Shown here in pieces: positions 35,966 through 44,477 of a stretch of 54,204 nucleotides of DNA (position 1 is its first letter; each line of letters starts with the position of its first letter). Under the pieces are notes generated by a model, which searched no databases, had not been told where the DNA came from, and saw only the letters and a list, made by a program, of their open reading frames with translations. Position numbers and translations under genes: made by a program. The DNA lies in contig JAURZK010000001.1 of the NCBI GenBank assembly GCA_030653505.1, positions 1 through 54,204 of the forward strand, in the 5' to 3' direction. The DNA comes from Rubrivivax sp. (GTDB lineage: Bacteria > Pseudomonadota > Gammaproteobacteria > Burkholderiales > Burkholderiaceae_C).

Positions 35966-36904
35966 ATGTCGAGCTGGCTGAGGATGATCTGCGTGGCGCT
36001 GGGCGCGGGGCTGGGCCTGCTGGCCTGGGCTGCGGCCGCCGAACCCGCCCCTGCTTGCCCGCCGCCGCTGCCCGCGCAGGCCGGCACCGCCCCCGAGCGC
36101 GACCGCGGCCTGCTCTGGCGCGTCACGCGCGACGGCCGCAGCAGCTGGCTCTACGGCACGCTGCACGTCGGCAAGCCGGCCTGGCGCCGCTTCGGCCCGC
36201 AGGTGGCGGCGGCCCTGCGCGCCAGCGACGTGCTGGCGCTGGAGATCGACCCGGCCGACCCCGCCCTGCTGGCAGCGCTGGCCGAACTGCACCCGAACTC
36301 GCTGCTGCCCGAGACTCTGCAGGCGCGGCTGGACCAGGCCTACGCGCGCGCCTGCCTGTCGCGCGACGCCATGGCCACGCTGCACCCGGTGCTGCAGGCC
36401 ACCACGCTGACGGTGCTGGAGGCGCGCTGGCTGGGCATGGACCCGGCCTACGCGATGGAGCAGTTGCTGGCGGGCCAGGTGCGCGCCAACGGCCGGCGTG
36501 TGGTGTCGCTGGAGACCGCGGCGCAGCAGAAGGCCGTGCTGGTGCCGGAAGACCCGGTGGAAGCGCTGTCCGTCGTCGAGCAGAGCCTGGCGCAGCTGGA
36601 AGACCGCAGCGCGCGCCGTGTCATCGAGCGCCTGGCGCAGGCCTGGGAAGCCGGCGACCTGGCGGCGCTGGAGGACTACGCCAGCTGGTGCGAATGCGCC
36701 TCCACCGCGGCCGACAAGGCCTACATGCGCAAGCTCAACGACGAACGCAACGGCCCCTTGGCCGCGGGCATCGAGGCCCAGCACCGCCAGGGTCGGCGGG
36801 TCTTCGCCGCCGTCGGTGCACTGCACATGACCGGCGCGCAGTCGCTGCCGCGTTTGCTGGAGCAGCGTGGCTTCAGGGTCGAGCGGGTGCACTTCAAGCG
36901 CTAG
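35966..36904 (+). CDS. TraB/GumN-family protein
   Basis: The 312-residue protein has a signal peptide (MSSWLRMICVALGAGLGLLAWAAAA). The TraB/GumN fold is marked by SSWLYGTLHVGKPAW, DVLALEID, LETAAQQ and, near the end, VFAAVGALHMTGAQSLPRLLEQRGFRV, giving the conserved G.LH and GALH motifs. The family is suspected to be a metal-dependent peptidase-like protein; function in bacteria is unclear. The start is set at 35966, where the signal peptide begins, although the frame is open to 35837. Confidence 0.88.
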   Translation: MSSWLRMICVALGAGLGLLAWAAAAEPAPACPPPLPAQAGTAPERDRGLLWRVTRDGRSSWLYGTLHVGKPAWRRFGPQVAAALRASDVLALEIDPADPALLAALAELHPNSLLPETLQARLDQAYARACLSRDAMATLHPVLQATTLTVLEARWLGMDPAYAMEQLLAGQVRANGRRVVSLETAAQQKAVLVPEDPVEALSVVEQSLAQLEDRSARRVIERLAQAWEAGDLAALEDYASWCECASTAADKAYMRKLNDERNGPLAAGIEAQHRQGRRVFAAVGALHMTGAQSLPRLLEQRGFRVERVHFKR

Positions 36905-36985
36905 TCTGACGGCCGCACGCGGCCATGCGGCGCCGCGCAGGCTCACAATGCTGACGACGCGCGGCAAGCGCCGAGGAGACCCCGC

Positions 36986-37726
36986 ATGAGCTCGCCCAAC
37001 GACCTGGCCCGCATGGTGCCCGGCTTCGAATTCCTGCAGACCCTGATGAAGGGTGCCAGTGCCAGCCTGCCCGGCGTGCAGGGCTTCGGCCAATGGGTGG
37101 CGCCGACCCTGGACCCCGAGGAGATCGACAAGCGCATCCAGGAGCTGAAGACGGTGCAATTCTGGCTCGAACAGAACGCGCGCCTGCTCGGCACCACGGT
37201 GCAGGCGCTGGAGGTGCAGCGCATGACGCTGTCGACCCTGCAGACCATGAACCTGCCGCTGGCCGACCTGCACAACGCGTTGCAGGCGCGGCCGCCGGCG
37301 CCAGCGCCCGCACCGGCGGCAACACCCTCGTGGGCCATGCCGGCGGCAGCCGCGGCGCCGGATGACGACGAAGGGGAGGACGAGGACGAAGAAGAAGGCG
37401 ACGAAGCCGGCGCCGCCGCGCCGGCGCCAGCACCACCGCCGCAGAAGAAGGGCCCGTCGCCCAAGCCCGCCGCAGCGCCGGCGGCCATCGACCCGATGCA
37501 ATGGTGGGGCGCACTGACGCAGCAGTTCACCGAGATCGCCGCCAAGGCCGTGAAGGACGGCAGCGCCGATGCCGCGCGTCACCTGGCAGCCACCGTGCCG
37601 GCGGCGGCGCCGGCGGCGTCGGCGACAACCCTGGGCAAGACGGCGGGCAAGGCCGCGAAGAAACCGGCCCCCGCGAAAACCACGAAAGCCGCGCGCGCGG
37701 CGACACCCCGCAAGCGCGAGGCCTGA
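36986..37726 (+). CDS. phaM: PhaM, PHB-granule regulatory protein
   Basis: The product is 246 residues. The N-terminal conserved domain (about 1-95; FEFLQTLMKG.., LDPEEIDKRIQELKTVQFWLEQNARLLGTTVQALEVQRMTL) is the part of PhaM that activates the PHB synthase PhaC. A conserved DPMQWWGALTQQFTEIA block follows at about 172-190. The C-terminal Ala/Lys/Pro tail is like PhaM and histone-H1-type tails that bind DNA and attach granules to the nucleoid. An acidic run (about 126-143, DDDEGEDEDEEEG) is a notable addition. It indicates a PHB-storing cell. Confidence 0.85.
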   Translation: MSSPNDLARMVPGFEFLQTLMKGASASLPGVQGFGQWVAPTLDPEEIDKRIQELKTVQFWLEQNARLLGTTVQALEVQRMTLSTLQTMNLPLADLHNALQARPPAPAPAPAATPSWAMPAAAAAPDDDEGEDEDEEEGDEAGAAAPAPAPPPQKKGPSPKPAAAPAAIDPMQWWGALTQQFTEIAAKAVKDGSADAARHLAATVPAAAPAASATTLGKTAGKAAKKPAPAKTTKAARAATPRKREA

Positions 37727-37759
37727 GCGCCCGCAGTACGCCAACGCGCGGCACAGGCC

Positions 37760-38980
37760 ATGTTCGGCTTCCTCGTCGGTCACGCCACGCACCCGGACTG
37801 GCGTGCTGCGCTGGCACTGGCCGGCGCGCAGATAGAGGCCCGCCTGCCCGCCCACGAAAGCAGCGGCGCCGGCCCGCTGACGCTGGGCTTCGTGTATTTC
37901 ACCGACCACTACGCGCCGCACGCGCAGGCCCTGCTGGCTGAACTGCGCGTGCGCTGGCCAGGCGTGGCCTGGGTGGGCAGCGTGGGCGTCGGGGTGTGCG
38001 CCAGTGGCGTCGAGTACATCGATGAACCGGCGCTGGTGCTGATGCTGGCGGCGCTGCCCGCCGGGCGCTTCGAGGTCTTCTCCGGCGCGCGCAAGCTGCA
38101 GCGCATTACGCCCTACACGGCGCTGGTGCACGCCGACCCGGCCACGCCCGACCTGCAGGACCTCATCACCGAGATGAGCGACCGCACCGAGAGCGGCTAC
38201 CTCTTCGGCGGGCTGGCCAGTTCACGCGCGACCACGGTGCACCTGGCCGACGGCGTCTGGCAGGGCGGGCTGTCGGGCGTGGCTTTCTCGCGCGAGGTCG
38301 CGCTGGTCTCGCGTGTCACCCAGGGTTCGCAGCCCATCGGCCCGACCCGCGAGGTGACGGCCTGCGAACGCAACATCGTCACCGAACTCGACGGCGAGCC
38401 GGCCCTGCCCTGCCTGCTGCGCGACCTGGGCCTGCCGACGCTGGAAGACCCGCGCGCCGCGCTGCCGCGCCTGCGCGCGACGCTCGTGGGCCTGACCGAC
38501 GCCACCGACACCGCGCTGGTGCGTCCGGGGCAGTTCGGCACCGACACACGTGTGCGCCACCTAGTGGGCCTGGACCCGGGCCGCCAGGCCGTGGCCGTGG
38601 CCGACCTGCTGGAACCCGGCATGCGCCTGGCCTTCTGCCAGCGCGACGTGCAGGCGGCGCGGCGCGACCTGGTGCGCATCTGCAGCGAGATCCGCGACGA
38701 ACTCGAAACCCAGGCCGAGGCCACGCTGGCCGCCAGCGACCGAGCGCAAGGCCCCCCGGCGGCGCGGCGCATCCAGGGTGCGCTCTACGTCAGCTGCACC
38801 GGCCGCGGCGGCCCGCACTTCGGTGGCCCTTCGGCCGAGTTGAAGATCATCCAGCACGCGCTGGGCGGCGGCGCCGACGAGGACATCCCGCTCGTCGGCT
38901 TCTTCGCCGCCGGCGAGATTGCGCGCCACCACCTGTACGGCTACACCGGCGTGCTGACGGTGTTCACGGGCGAGGCCTGA
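37760..38980 (+). CDS. FIST N and C domain protein
   Basis: The product is 406 residues with the FIST N-domain (about 30-220; GPLTLGFVYFTDHY.., VGSVGVGV..) and FIST C-domain (about 230-400; ending GGPHFGGPSAELKIIQHALG.., PLVGFFAAGEIARHHLYGYTGVLTVF). FIST domains are thought to bind small ligands such as amino acids in signalling. Here they stand alone without a kinase or cyclase. It begins 33 bases after phaM on the same strand and may share its transcript. Confidence 0.88.
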   Translation: MFGFLVGHATHPDWRAALALAGAQIEARLPAHESSGAGPLTLGFVYFTDHYAPHAQALLAELRVRWPGVAWVGSVGVGVCASGVEYIDEPALVLMLAALPAGRFEVFSGARKLQRITPYTALVHADPATPDLQDLITEMSDRTESGYLFGGLASSRATTVHLADGVWQGGLSGVAFSREVALVSRVTQGSQPIGPTREVTACERNIVTELDGEPALPCLLRDLGLPTLEDPRAALPRLRATLVGLTDATDTALVRPGQFGTDTRVRHLVGLDPGRQAVAVADLLEPGMRLAFCQRDVQAARRDLVRICSEIRDELETQAEATLAASDRAQGPPAARRIQGALYVSCTGRGGPHFGGPSAELKIIQHALGGGADEDIPLVGFFAAGEIARHHLYGYTGVLTVFTGEA

Positions 38981-39002
38981 ACCCCCCGGTCAGCCCGCCG
39001 CC

Positions 39003-39680
39003 TCAGCGTGGCTGGCGCCGCTGCCGCGCCAGCAAGGCCGCCACGCCCAGCGCCATCAGAAGCCAGGCCGCCGGCTCCGGCACCACGCCGACCTGGATGC
39101 CGGTAAGCGGCGTGCTTTCGAAGGCGTAGTCGATCAGGGTGCCCGGCGTGCCGGGGCTGAGGATCACCTGCGCCCAGCCGAAGTGCACGGTGTCGTCAGC
39201 GGCAGTCGACAGGTCGGGGCCTTCGTTTCGGAAGCGGAATCCGAAGTACACCGGCTGGCCGGTGCTCAAGCCCGCGCCCGAAGGTGAACCGGTGTTGAAG
39301 ACGCTGCTGCCGTCGATCACGGTTCCGAAGGTCAGGCTGGACGCCGCACCGGTGGTGGTGGCCGACACATAACCACGCGAGGTGGTCGGCACGCTGGGTG
39401 CGCTCTGGCCCGAGGCGGTGGGCGAGAACAGCGTCCAGGCGCTGGCGCCGAAGATGTTGAAGTCGTAGTTGGCCCCCGGGCCTCCCAGCACCGGAAAAGT
39501 ACCTGGGCCGCTGAAGCTGCTGCCGTTCAGCACGTTGACGTACAAGCCCGCCGTGGTGTTCGGAACGGCCAGGTTCACCGGGCCGCTGTAGACCAGGCCG
39601 GCCTGCGCCGGCAGGGCCGCCACGAGGCCGGCCAGGGCCAGCACGCCTGCCGCTGCGGCGGCACGATTCACCTGCTGCAT
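39003..39680 (-). CDS. PEP-CTERM sorting-signal protein
   Basis: The product is 225 residues. An N-terminal signal peptide (MQQVNRAAAAAGVLALAGLVAALPAQAG) is followed by a beta-rich middle part with few charged residues. The C-terminal anchor is VPEPAAWLLMALGVAALLARQRRQPR: the VPEP motif, a membrane helix and an Arg cluster. Such proteins are processed by an exosortase and exported to the surface or matrix. A strong AGGAGGATTTCC sits before the ATG at 39680. No exosortase gene is in the window. Function of the mature part is unknown. Confidence 0.9.
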   Translation of the reverse strand: MQQVNRAAAAAGVLALAGLVAALPAQAGLVYSGPVNLAVPNTTAGLYVNVLNGSSFSGPGTFPVLGGPGANYDFNIFGASAWTLFSPTASGQSAPSVPTTSRGYVSATTTGAASSLTFGTVIDGSSVFNTGSPSGAGLSTGQPVYFGFRFRNEGPDLSTAADDTVHFGWAQVILSPGTPGTLIDYAFESTPLTGIQVGVVPEPAAWLLMALGVAALLARQRRQPR

Positions 39681-39975
39681 GGAAATCCTCCTGGGTGGGC
39701 GAAAGGGCCCTGTCGAGGTATCGATTCGCGCAGGCCACAGGCCTAGCGTCGAAACTGCATGGTTCGGCAGCCGCGGACGGAATGCAATCCCCCTGCCCTT
39801 ACCCGCACCGGGCTCATCCCTCGAATCGGGGGGCAGGGCTAACCCGGCCGCCGCAACTCGGGTGAGCCGCACCGTTCAGGACAGAACCGCCTAGGCCGGG
39901 CGGCATGCAGGGTGCGGCGTACAGTCACTGCGGGCCGGCACGGCCCGCCCCACCGCCCTCGAGGAGACTGCCCCC

Positions 39976-41478
39976 ATGAACGCCCCCGCCGCGCCGCCCG
40001 CCGTCGCTGCCGCCGAACGTGCCGCCCGCCAGACGCAGGTGGTGGCTGCGTTGTCGCCGCTGCTGCCAGCGCACGCGCTGTTGTGGCACGCCGAGGACAC
40101 CGTGCCCTACGAGTGCGACGGCCTCACGGCCTACCGCCAGATGCCGCTGCTGGTGACGCTGCCCGAGACCGAGGACCAGGTGGCTGCGGTGCTGAAGGCG
40201 TGCCACGCGCTGCAGGTGCCGGTGGTGGCGCGCGGCGCGGGCACGGGGCTGTCGGGCGGCGCCCTGCCGCATGCCCTGGGCGTGACGCTGTCGCTGGCCA
40301 AGTTCAACAAGATCGTGATGATCGACCGCGCCGCGCGCACGGCCACCGTGCAGTGCGGCGTGCGCAACCTGGCGATCAGCGAGGCTTCCGCGCCACTGGG
40401 CCTGTACTACGCGCCCGACCCGTCGAGCCAGATCGCCTGCACCATCGGCGGCAACGTCGCTGAGAACTCCGGCGGCGTGCACTGCCTGAAGTACGGGCTG
40501 ACGCTGCACAATGTGCTGCGGGTGCGTGGCTACACGGTGGAAGGCGAGGCTGTCGAGTTCGGCAGCGAGGCGCTGGACACACCTGGCCTGGACCTGCTGC
40601 CGCTCATCGTCGGCAGCGAAGGCATGCTGGTCGTCATCACCGAGGTGACGGTGAAGCTGGTGCCCAGGCCGCAGCTGGCGCGCTGCATCATGGCCAGCTT
40701 CGACGACATCCGCAAAGCCGGCGACGCCGTGGCCGCGATCATCGCTGCCGGCATCATCCCGGCCGGGCTGGAGATGATGGACAGACCAATGACGGCGGCG
40801 GTGGAAGACTTCGTGCACGCCGGCTACGACCTCGACGCCGTGGCCATCCTGCTGTGCGAGAGTGATGGCACGCCCGAAGAGGTGGCCGAGGAAGTCGACC
40901 GCATGATCGACGTGCTGAGCGGCTGCGGCGCCACGCGGCTGGAAGTGAGCAAGGATGAAGCGCAGCGCCTGAAGTTCTGGAGCGGGCGCAAGAACGCCTT
41001 CCCCGCCAGCGGCCGCATCAGCCCCGACTACATGTGCATGGACAGCACCATCCCGCGCAAGCGGCTGGCCGACATCCTGCTGGCGATTGCGCAGATGGAG
41101 GTCAAGTACGGCCTGAAGTGCTGCAACGTCTTCCACGCCGGCGACGGCAACCTGCACCCGCTGATCCTCTTCGACGCCAACGACGCCGACCAGATGCACC
41201 GCTGCGAACTCTTCGGCGCCGACATCCTGGAAACCAGCGTCGCGATGGGCGGCACCGTCACCGGCGAACACGGCGTGGGCGTGGAGAAACTCAGCAGCAT
41301 GTGCGTGCAGTTCAGCAGCGAAGAGCGCGAGCAGATGTTTGCCGTGAAACGCGCCTTCGACGCTGGCGAGACGCTGAACCCCGGCAAGGTGATCCCGACA
41401 CTGCAGCGCTGCGCCGAGTACGGAAAGATGCACGTGAAGAAGGGGCTGCTGCCCTTCCCCGAACTGGAGCGTTTCTGA
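39976..41478 (+). CDS. glcD: glycolate oxidase subunit GlcD (FAD)
   Basis: The 500-residue flavoprotein is the catalytic subunit oxidising glycolate to glyoxylate. The FAD-binding PCMH domain has VVARGAGTGLSGGALPH and SQIACTIGGNVAENSGGVHCLKYG. The C-terminal oxidase domain has NVFHAGDGNLHPLILFD and VTGEHGVGVEK. GAGGAGA lies upstream of the ATG at 39976. It is the first gene of an operon with glcE, a methyltransferase, lrgA, lrgB and glcF. Length is normal (E. coli GlcD 499). The D-lactate dehydrogenase family is related, but the glcE-glcF context settles the call. Confidence 0.94.
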   Translation: MNAPAAPPAVAAAERAARQTQVVAALSPLLPAHALLWHAEDTVPYECDGLTAYRQMPLLVTLPETEDQVAAVLKACHALQVPVVARGAGTGLSGGALPHALGVTLSLAKFNKIVMIDRAARTATVQCGVRNLAISEASAPLGLYYAPDPSSQIACTIGGNVAENSGGVHCLKYGLTLHNVLRVRGYTVEGEAVEFGSEALDTPGLDLLPLIVGSEGMLVVITEVTVKLVPRPQLARCIMASFDDIRKAGDAVAAIIAAGIIPAGLEMMDRPMTAAVEDFVHAGYDLDAVAILLCESDGTPEEVAEEVDRMIDVLSGCGATRLEVSKDEAQRLKFWSGRKNAFPASGRISPDYMCMDSTIPRKRLADILLAIAQMEVKYGLKCCNVFHAGDGNLHPLILFDANDADQMHRCELFGADILETSVAMGGTVTGEHGVGVEKLSSMCVQFSSEEREQMFAVKRAFDAGETLNPGKVIPTLQRCAEYGKMHVKKGLLPFPELERF

Positions 41479-42594
41479 ATGGATGAGACGCTGCAGCGCC
41501 TGGTCGAACAGGTGCAGGCCGCCCGCGCGGACAAGCGTGTGCTCGACATCCGCGGTGGCGCCACCAAGGCCTTCTACGGCGGGCCCGTCGTGGGCGAGCC
41601 GCTCGACTTGCGTGGGCTGGCGGGCATCAGCAGCTACGAACCCAGCGAACTGGTGATCACCGCGCGCGGTGGCACACCGCTGGCCGAGCTGGAGGCCGCG
41701 CTGGCCGAGAAGGGACAGTGCCTGCCCTTCGAACCACCGCGGTTCGGTGCACAGGGCACCGATGGCGAGGGGGTGCCACTCCGTGGCACCGTGGGCGGCA
41801 TGGTCGCCGCTGGCCTGGCCGGCCCGGCGCGGGTGTCGGTGGGCGGCGTGCGCGACTACGTGCTGGGCGCCAAGCTCCTGAACGGCCGCGCCGAGCTGCT
41901 GGCCTTCGGCGGCACGGTGATGAAAAACGTCGCCGGCTACGACGTGTCGCGTGCGCTGGCCGGTTCGATGGGTGTGCTGGGCGTCATCTGCGAGGTCAGC
42001 CTGAAGGTGCTGCCGGTGCTGCCGGCGATGCTGACGCTGCGCCTGGAAGCCGACCAGGCCGCGGCCATCCGCCGCCTCAACGAGTGGGGCGGCCAGCCGC
42101 TGCCGCTGAACGCCAGCGCGTGGTGGGACGGCATGCTGGTGCTGCGCCTCGCGGGCGCCACGGCGGCGGTGCGCTCGGCACGCGAGAGGATCGGCGGCGA
42201 GCTCATCGAAGCCGGCACCGCCGCCGCCTTCTGGACCGGTCTGCGTGACCACCGCGACGAGTTCTTCGAAGGCGCCGCGAAGGCCGTCGACAGCGGCGCG
42301 GCCTTGTGGCGCCTGTCGGTGCCCGCGACCACCGCGCCGCTGAAACTGTCCGGCGAACAGCTGCTGGAATGGGGCGGCGCGCAGCGCTGGATCTGCACCA
42401 CGGCGCCGGCCGGCGTGCTGCGCGAAGCCGCGCAGCTCGCCGGCGGCCACGCCGTGCTCTTCCGCGGCAATGACAAGTCCGCAGGCGCGTTTGCGCCACA
42501 GACACCGGCGATGGCGCGCCTGCAGCGCGAGCTGCAGCGGGCCTTCGACCCCGAGGGTCTGTTCAACCCCGGCCGGCTGCTGCCCGCCGCCTGA
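41479..42594 (+). CDS. glcE: glycolate oxidase subunit GlcE
   Basis: The 371-residue protein is a second FAD-binding subunit of glycolate oxidase. It contains DIRGGATKAFYGG, LVITARGGTPLAELEAAL, PFEPPRFG and GGTVMKNVAGYDVSRALAGSMGVLGVICEVSLKVLP. The ATG follows the glcD stop directly (TGA-ATG), indicating tight coupling. The C-terminal part ends FDPEGLFNPGRLLPAA, typical of this family. It works with GlcD and the iron-sulfur GlcF at the inner membrane. Confidence 0.93.
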   Translation: MDETLQRLVEQVQAARADKRVLDIRGGATKAFYGGPVVGEPLDLRGLAGISSYEPSELVITARGGTPLAELEAALAEKGQCLPFEPPRFGAQGTDGEGVPLRGTVGGMVAAGLAGPARVSVGGVRDYVLGAKLLNGRAELLAFGGTVMKNVAGYDVSRALAGSMGVLGVICEVSLKVLPVLPAMLTLRLEADQAAAIRRLNEWGGQPLPLNASAWWDGMLVLRLAGATAAVRSARERIGGELIEAGTAAAFWTGLRDHRDEFFEGAAKAVDSGAALWRLSVPATTAPLKLSGEQLLEWGGAQRWICTTAPAGVLREAAQLAGGHAVLFRGNDKSAGAFAPQTPAMARLQRELQRAFDPEGLFNPGRLLPAA

Positions 42595-42605
42595 GCAGGC
42601 TGCGC

Positions 42606-43268
42606 ATGGGCAAGGACGTCATCGACGACATGGCCGCGTACTACGCGCAGCGGGCGGGGTACTACGAGCGGGTCTATTTCAAGCCCGAGCGCCAGGCCGA
42701 CCTGCGTGCGATGGAAGCCGCGCTGCCGGCAGCGTTCGCGGGCCGCGACGTGCTGGAGATCGCCTGCGGCACCGGCTGGTGGACACCCCATGCGGCACGC
42801 GACGCCGCCTCGTGGCTGGCCACCGACCTGAACCCGGAAACACTGGCCATTGCACGCACGAAGGTGCTGCCGGCCTGCGTGCGCTTCGCGACCGTCGACG
42901 CCTACACGCTGGCTGCGCCGGAGGTCGCCGGGCCCTTCACCGCCGCCTTCGCCGGCTGCTGGTGGAGCCACGTGCCCTTGCAGCGCCTGCCCGGCTGGCT
43001 GGAGACCCTGCACACGCGGCTGGCACCGGGCGCGCGCGTGGTTTTCCTCGACAACAGCTATGTGCAGACGAGCAGCACGCCCATCTCTCGCAGTGACAGC
43101 TTCGGCAACACCTACCAGCAGCGCACGCTGGACGACGGCAGCGTGCACGAAGTGCTGAAGAACTTCCCGACACCCGAACAGGCTCTGGCCTTGCTGGGAC
43201 CACGCGCCCACGAGACGCGCTGGGTCAACTACACGCACTACTGGCTGCTGTCGTATGCGCTGCGCTGA
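42606..43268 (+). CDS. class I SAM-dependent methyltransferase in the glycolate operon
   Basis: The product is 220 residues. The SAM-binding motif I is VLEIACGTGWWT (about 51-62), and the acidic end of strand 2 reads ATDLNPETLAIA. Later VVFLDNSYV and a C-terminal YWLLSYAL resemble small-molecule methyltransferases of the UbiE/MT11-12 type. It is 11 bases after glcE and 24 bases before lrgA, so it lies inside the operon. Substrate is unknown; a direct link to glycolate is not obvious. Confidence 0.85.
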   Translation: MGKDVIDDMAAYYAQRAGYYERVYFKPERQADLRAMEAALPAAFAGRDVLEIACGTGWWTPHAARDAASWLATDLNPETLAIARTKVLPACVRFATVDAYTLAAPEVAGPFTAAFAGCWWSHVPLQRLPGWLETLHTRLAPGARVVFLDNSYVQTSSTPISRSDSFGNTYQQRTLDDGSVHEVLKNFPTPEQALALLGPRAHETRWVNYTHYWLLSYALR

Positions 43269-43292
43269 AGCCACGCGCCACGGGCCTGCCGC

Positions 43293-43700
43293 ATGGACGC
43301 GCTGAGAGGCCTGGCGCTGCTACTGCTGTGCCAGTCGGCCGGCGAAGTGGCCGCGCGCGGTGCCTACCTGCCGCTGCCCGGCCCGGTGCTGGGCATGCTG
43401 CTGCTGCTGGCGTTGCTGGCCTGGCCCGCCGTGCGCCGGCCGGTGGGCGCGGCGGCCGACGTGCTGCTCGGGCACCTGTCACTGCTCTTCGTGCCGGTGG
43501 GTGTGGGTGTCATCACCCACCTGGCGGTGATCGGCGAATACGGCGGCCGCCTCGCGGTCGTGCTGCTGCTGTCGACCGTGGTGGGCCTGGTGGTGACAGC
43601 GCTGACGCTGCGCGCGCTGCTGCCGGCGGCCGCAACGCCCGGCGCTTCCGGCGCTTCCGGCTCGCCCGGCGCATCTGGCTCACCGGCCGCGAAGCCCTGA
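43293..43700 (+). CDS. lrgA: LrgA/CidA-family membrane protein
   Basis: The product is 135 residues with four membrane helices and family motifs LPLPGPVLGMLLLLALL and LGHLSLLFVPVGVGVITH. A low-complexity Gly/Ala/Ser/Pro tail (GASGASGSPGASGSP) follows. LrgA is the small partner of LrgB. The pair has been linked to murein hydrolase control and, in other species, to pyruvate export; the fused plant homologue PLGG1 carries glycolate and glycerate. It lies between glcE and glcF, so a glycolate-type transport role is likely here. Confidence 0.88.
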   Translation: MDALRGLALLLLCQSAGEVAARGAYLPLPGPVLGMLLLLALLAWPAVRRPVGAAADVLLGHLSLLFVPVGVGVITHLAVIGEYGGRLAVVLLLSTVVGLVVTALTLRALLPAAATPGASGASGSPGASGSPAAKP

Positions 43701-43714
43701 AGTCGGCACCGGCC

Positions 43715-44452
43715 ATGCAAAGCGTCGTCGAACTCTGGGTCTACCTGTCCGCCACGCCGCTGTTCGGCCTGACGGCCACGCTGGCCACCTACGTGCTGGC
43801 GCAGGCCACCTACCAGCGCCTCGACCAGGCCCCCTGGGCCAACCCGGTGCTGTGGACGGTGCTCACGCTGGCGCTGCTGCTGACCTTGACCGATACGCCC
43901 TACCCGACATATTTCTCGGGCGCGCAGTTCATCCACTTCCTGCTCGGGCCTGCCGTGGTGGCACTGGCCTGGCCGCTGTGGCAGCGCCGTGCCGAACTGC
44001 GCCAGCGCTGGCTGGCCGTGCTGGCGGCAGCACTCGTCGGCGGCAGCGCTGCGGCGGGCAGCGCGCTGCTGGCCGGCTGGGCGCTGGGCCTGCCGCTGCC
44101 GGTGCTGGCTTCGCTGGCGCCCAAGTCGGTGACGGCGCCCGTGGCGATGGGCATTGCGCAGCAGCTCGGCGGCATCCCGGCGCTGGCCGCCGTGTTCGCG
44201 GTCCTCACCGGGCTGATCGGCGCGCTGCTGGCCAAGCCGCTTTTCGACCTGCTGCGCGTCCGCCAGCGCGAGGTGCGCGGTTTTGCCTTGGGCACCGTCT
44301 CGCACGGCATCGGCGCGGCGCGCTCGATGCAGGTGCACCCGGCGGCCGGCGCCTATGCTGCGCTGGCGCTGGGCCTGCAGGTGCTGCTGGCCTCGCTGCT
44401 GATGCCCTTCGTTTCGTTGCTGCTCGGCGCGCTGCCGGCACTCCGCCCCTGA
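43715..44452 (+). CDS. lrgB: LrgB/CidB-family membrane protein, putative glycolate transporter subunit
   Basis: The product is 245 residues with about eight helices. Signature segments are TPYPTYFSGAQFIHFLLGPAVVALAWPLW, LAPKSVTAPVAMGIAQQLGG and GTVSHGIGAARSM. The ATG at 43715 is 14 bases after the lrgA stop; a larger open frame upstream is an overlap artefact. The PKSVT-P and SHGIG motifs form the probable substrate site in this family and are intact. glcF follows 25 bases later. In the same operon as glycolate oxidase it probably imports glycolate or exports a related 2- or 3-carbon acid. Confidence 0.9.
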   Translation: MQSVVELWVYLSATPLFGLTATLATYVLAQATYQRLDQAPWANPVLWTVLTLALLLTLTDTPYPTYFSGAQFIHFLLGPAVVALAWPLWQRRAELRQRWLAVLAAALVGGSAAAGSALLAGWALGLPLPVLASLAPKSVTAPVAMGIAQQLGGIPALAAVFAVLTGLIGALLAKPLFDLLRVRQREVRGFALGTVSHGIGAARSMQVHPAAGAYAALALGLQVLLASLLMPFVSLLLGALPALRP

Positions 44453-44477
44453 CCTGCCATTCCACGCCCAAGACTTC

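Noticed and set aside
43640..43690. Short GC-rich tandem repeats in the end of lrgA
   Set aside because: They encode a GASGASGSP-type tail of low complexity. There are too few copies for a meaningful repeat locus.
43328..43714. Long open frame upstream of lrgB overlapping lrgA
   Set aside because: It is an out-of-frame reading through lrgA; high G+C produces such frames. LrgB homology starts at 43715.
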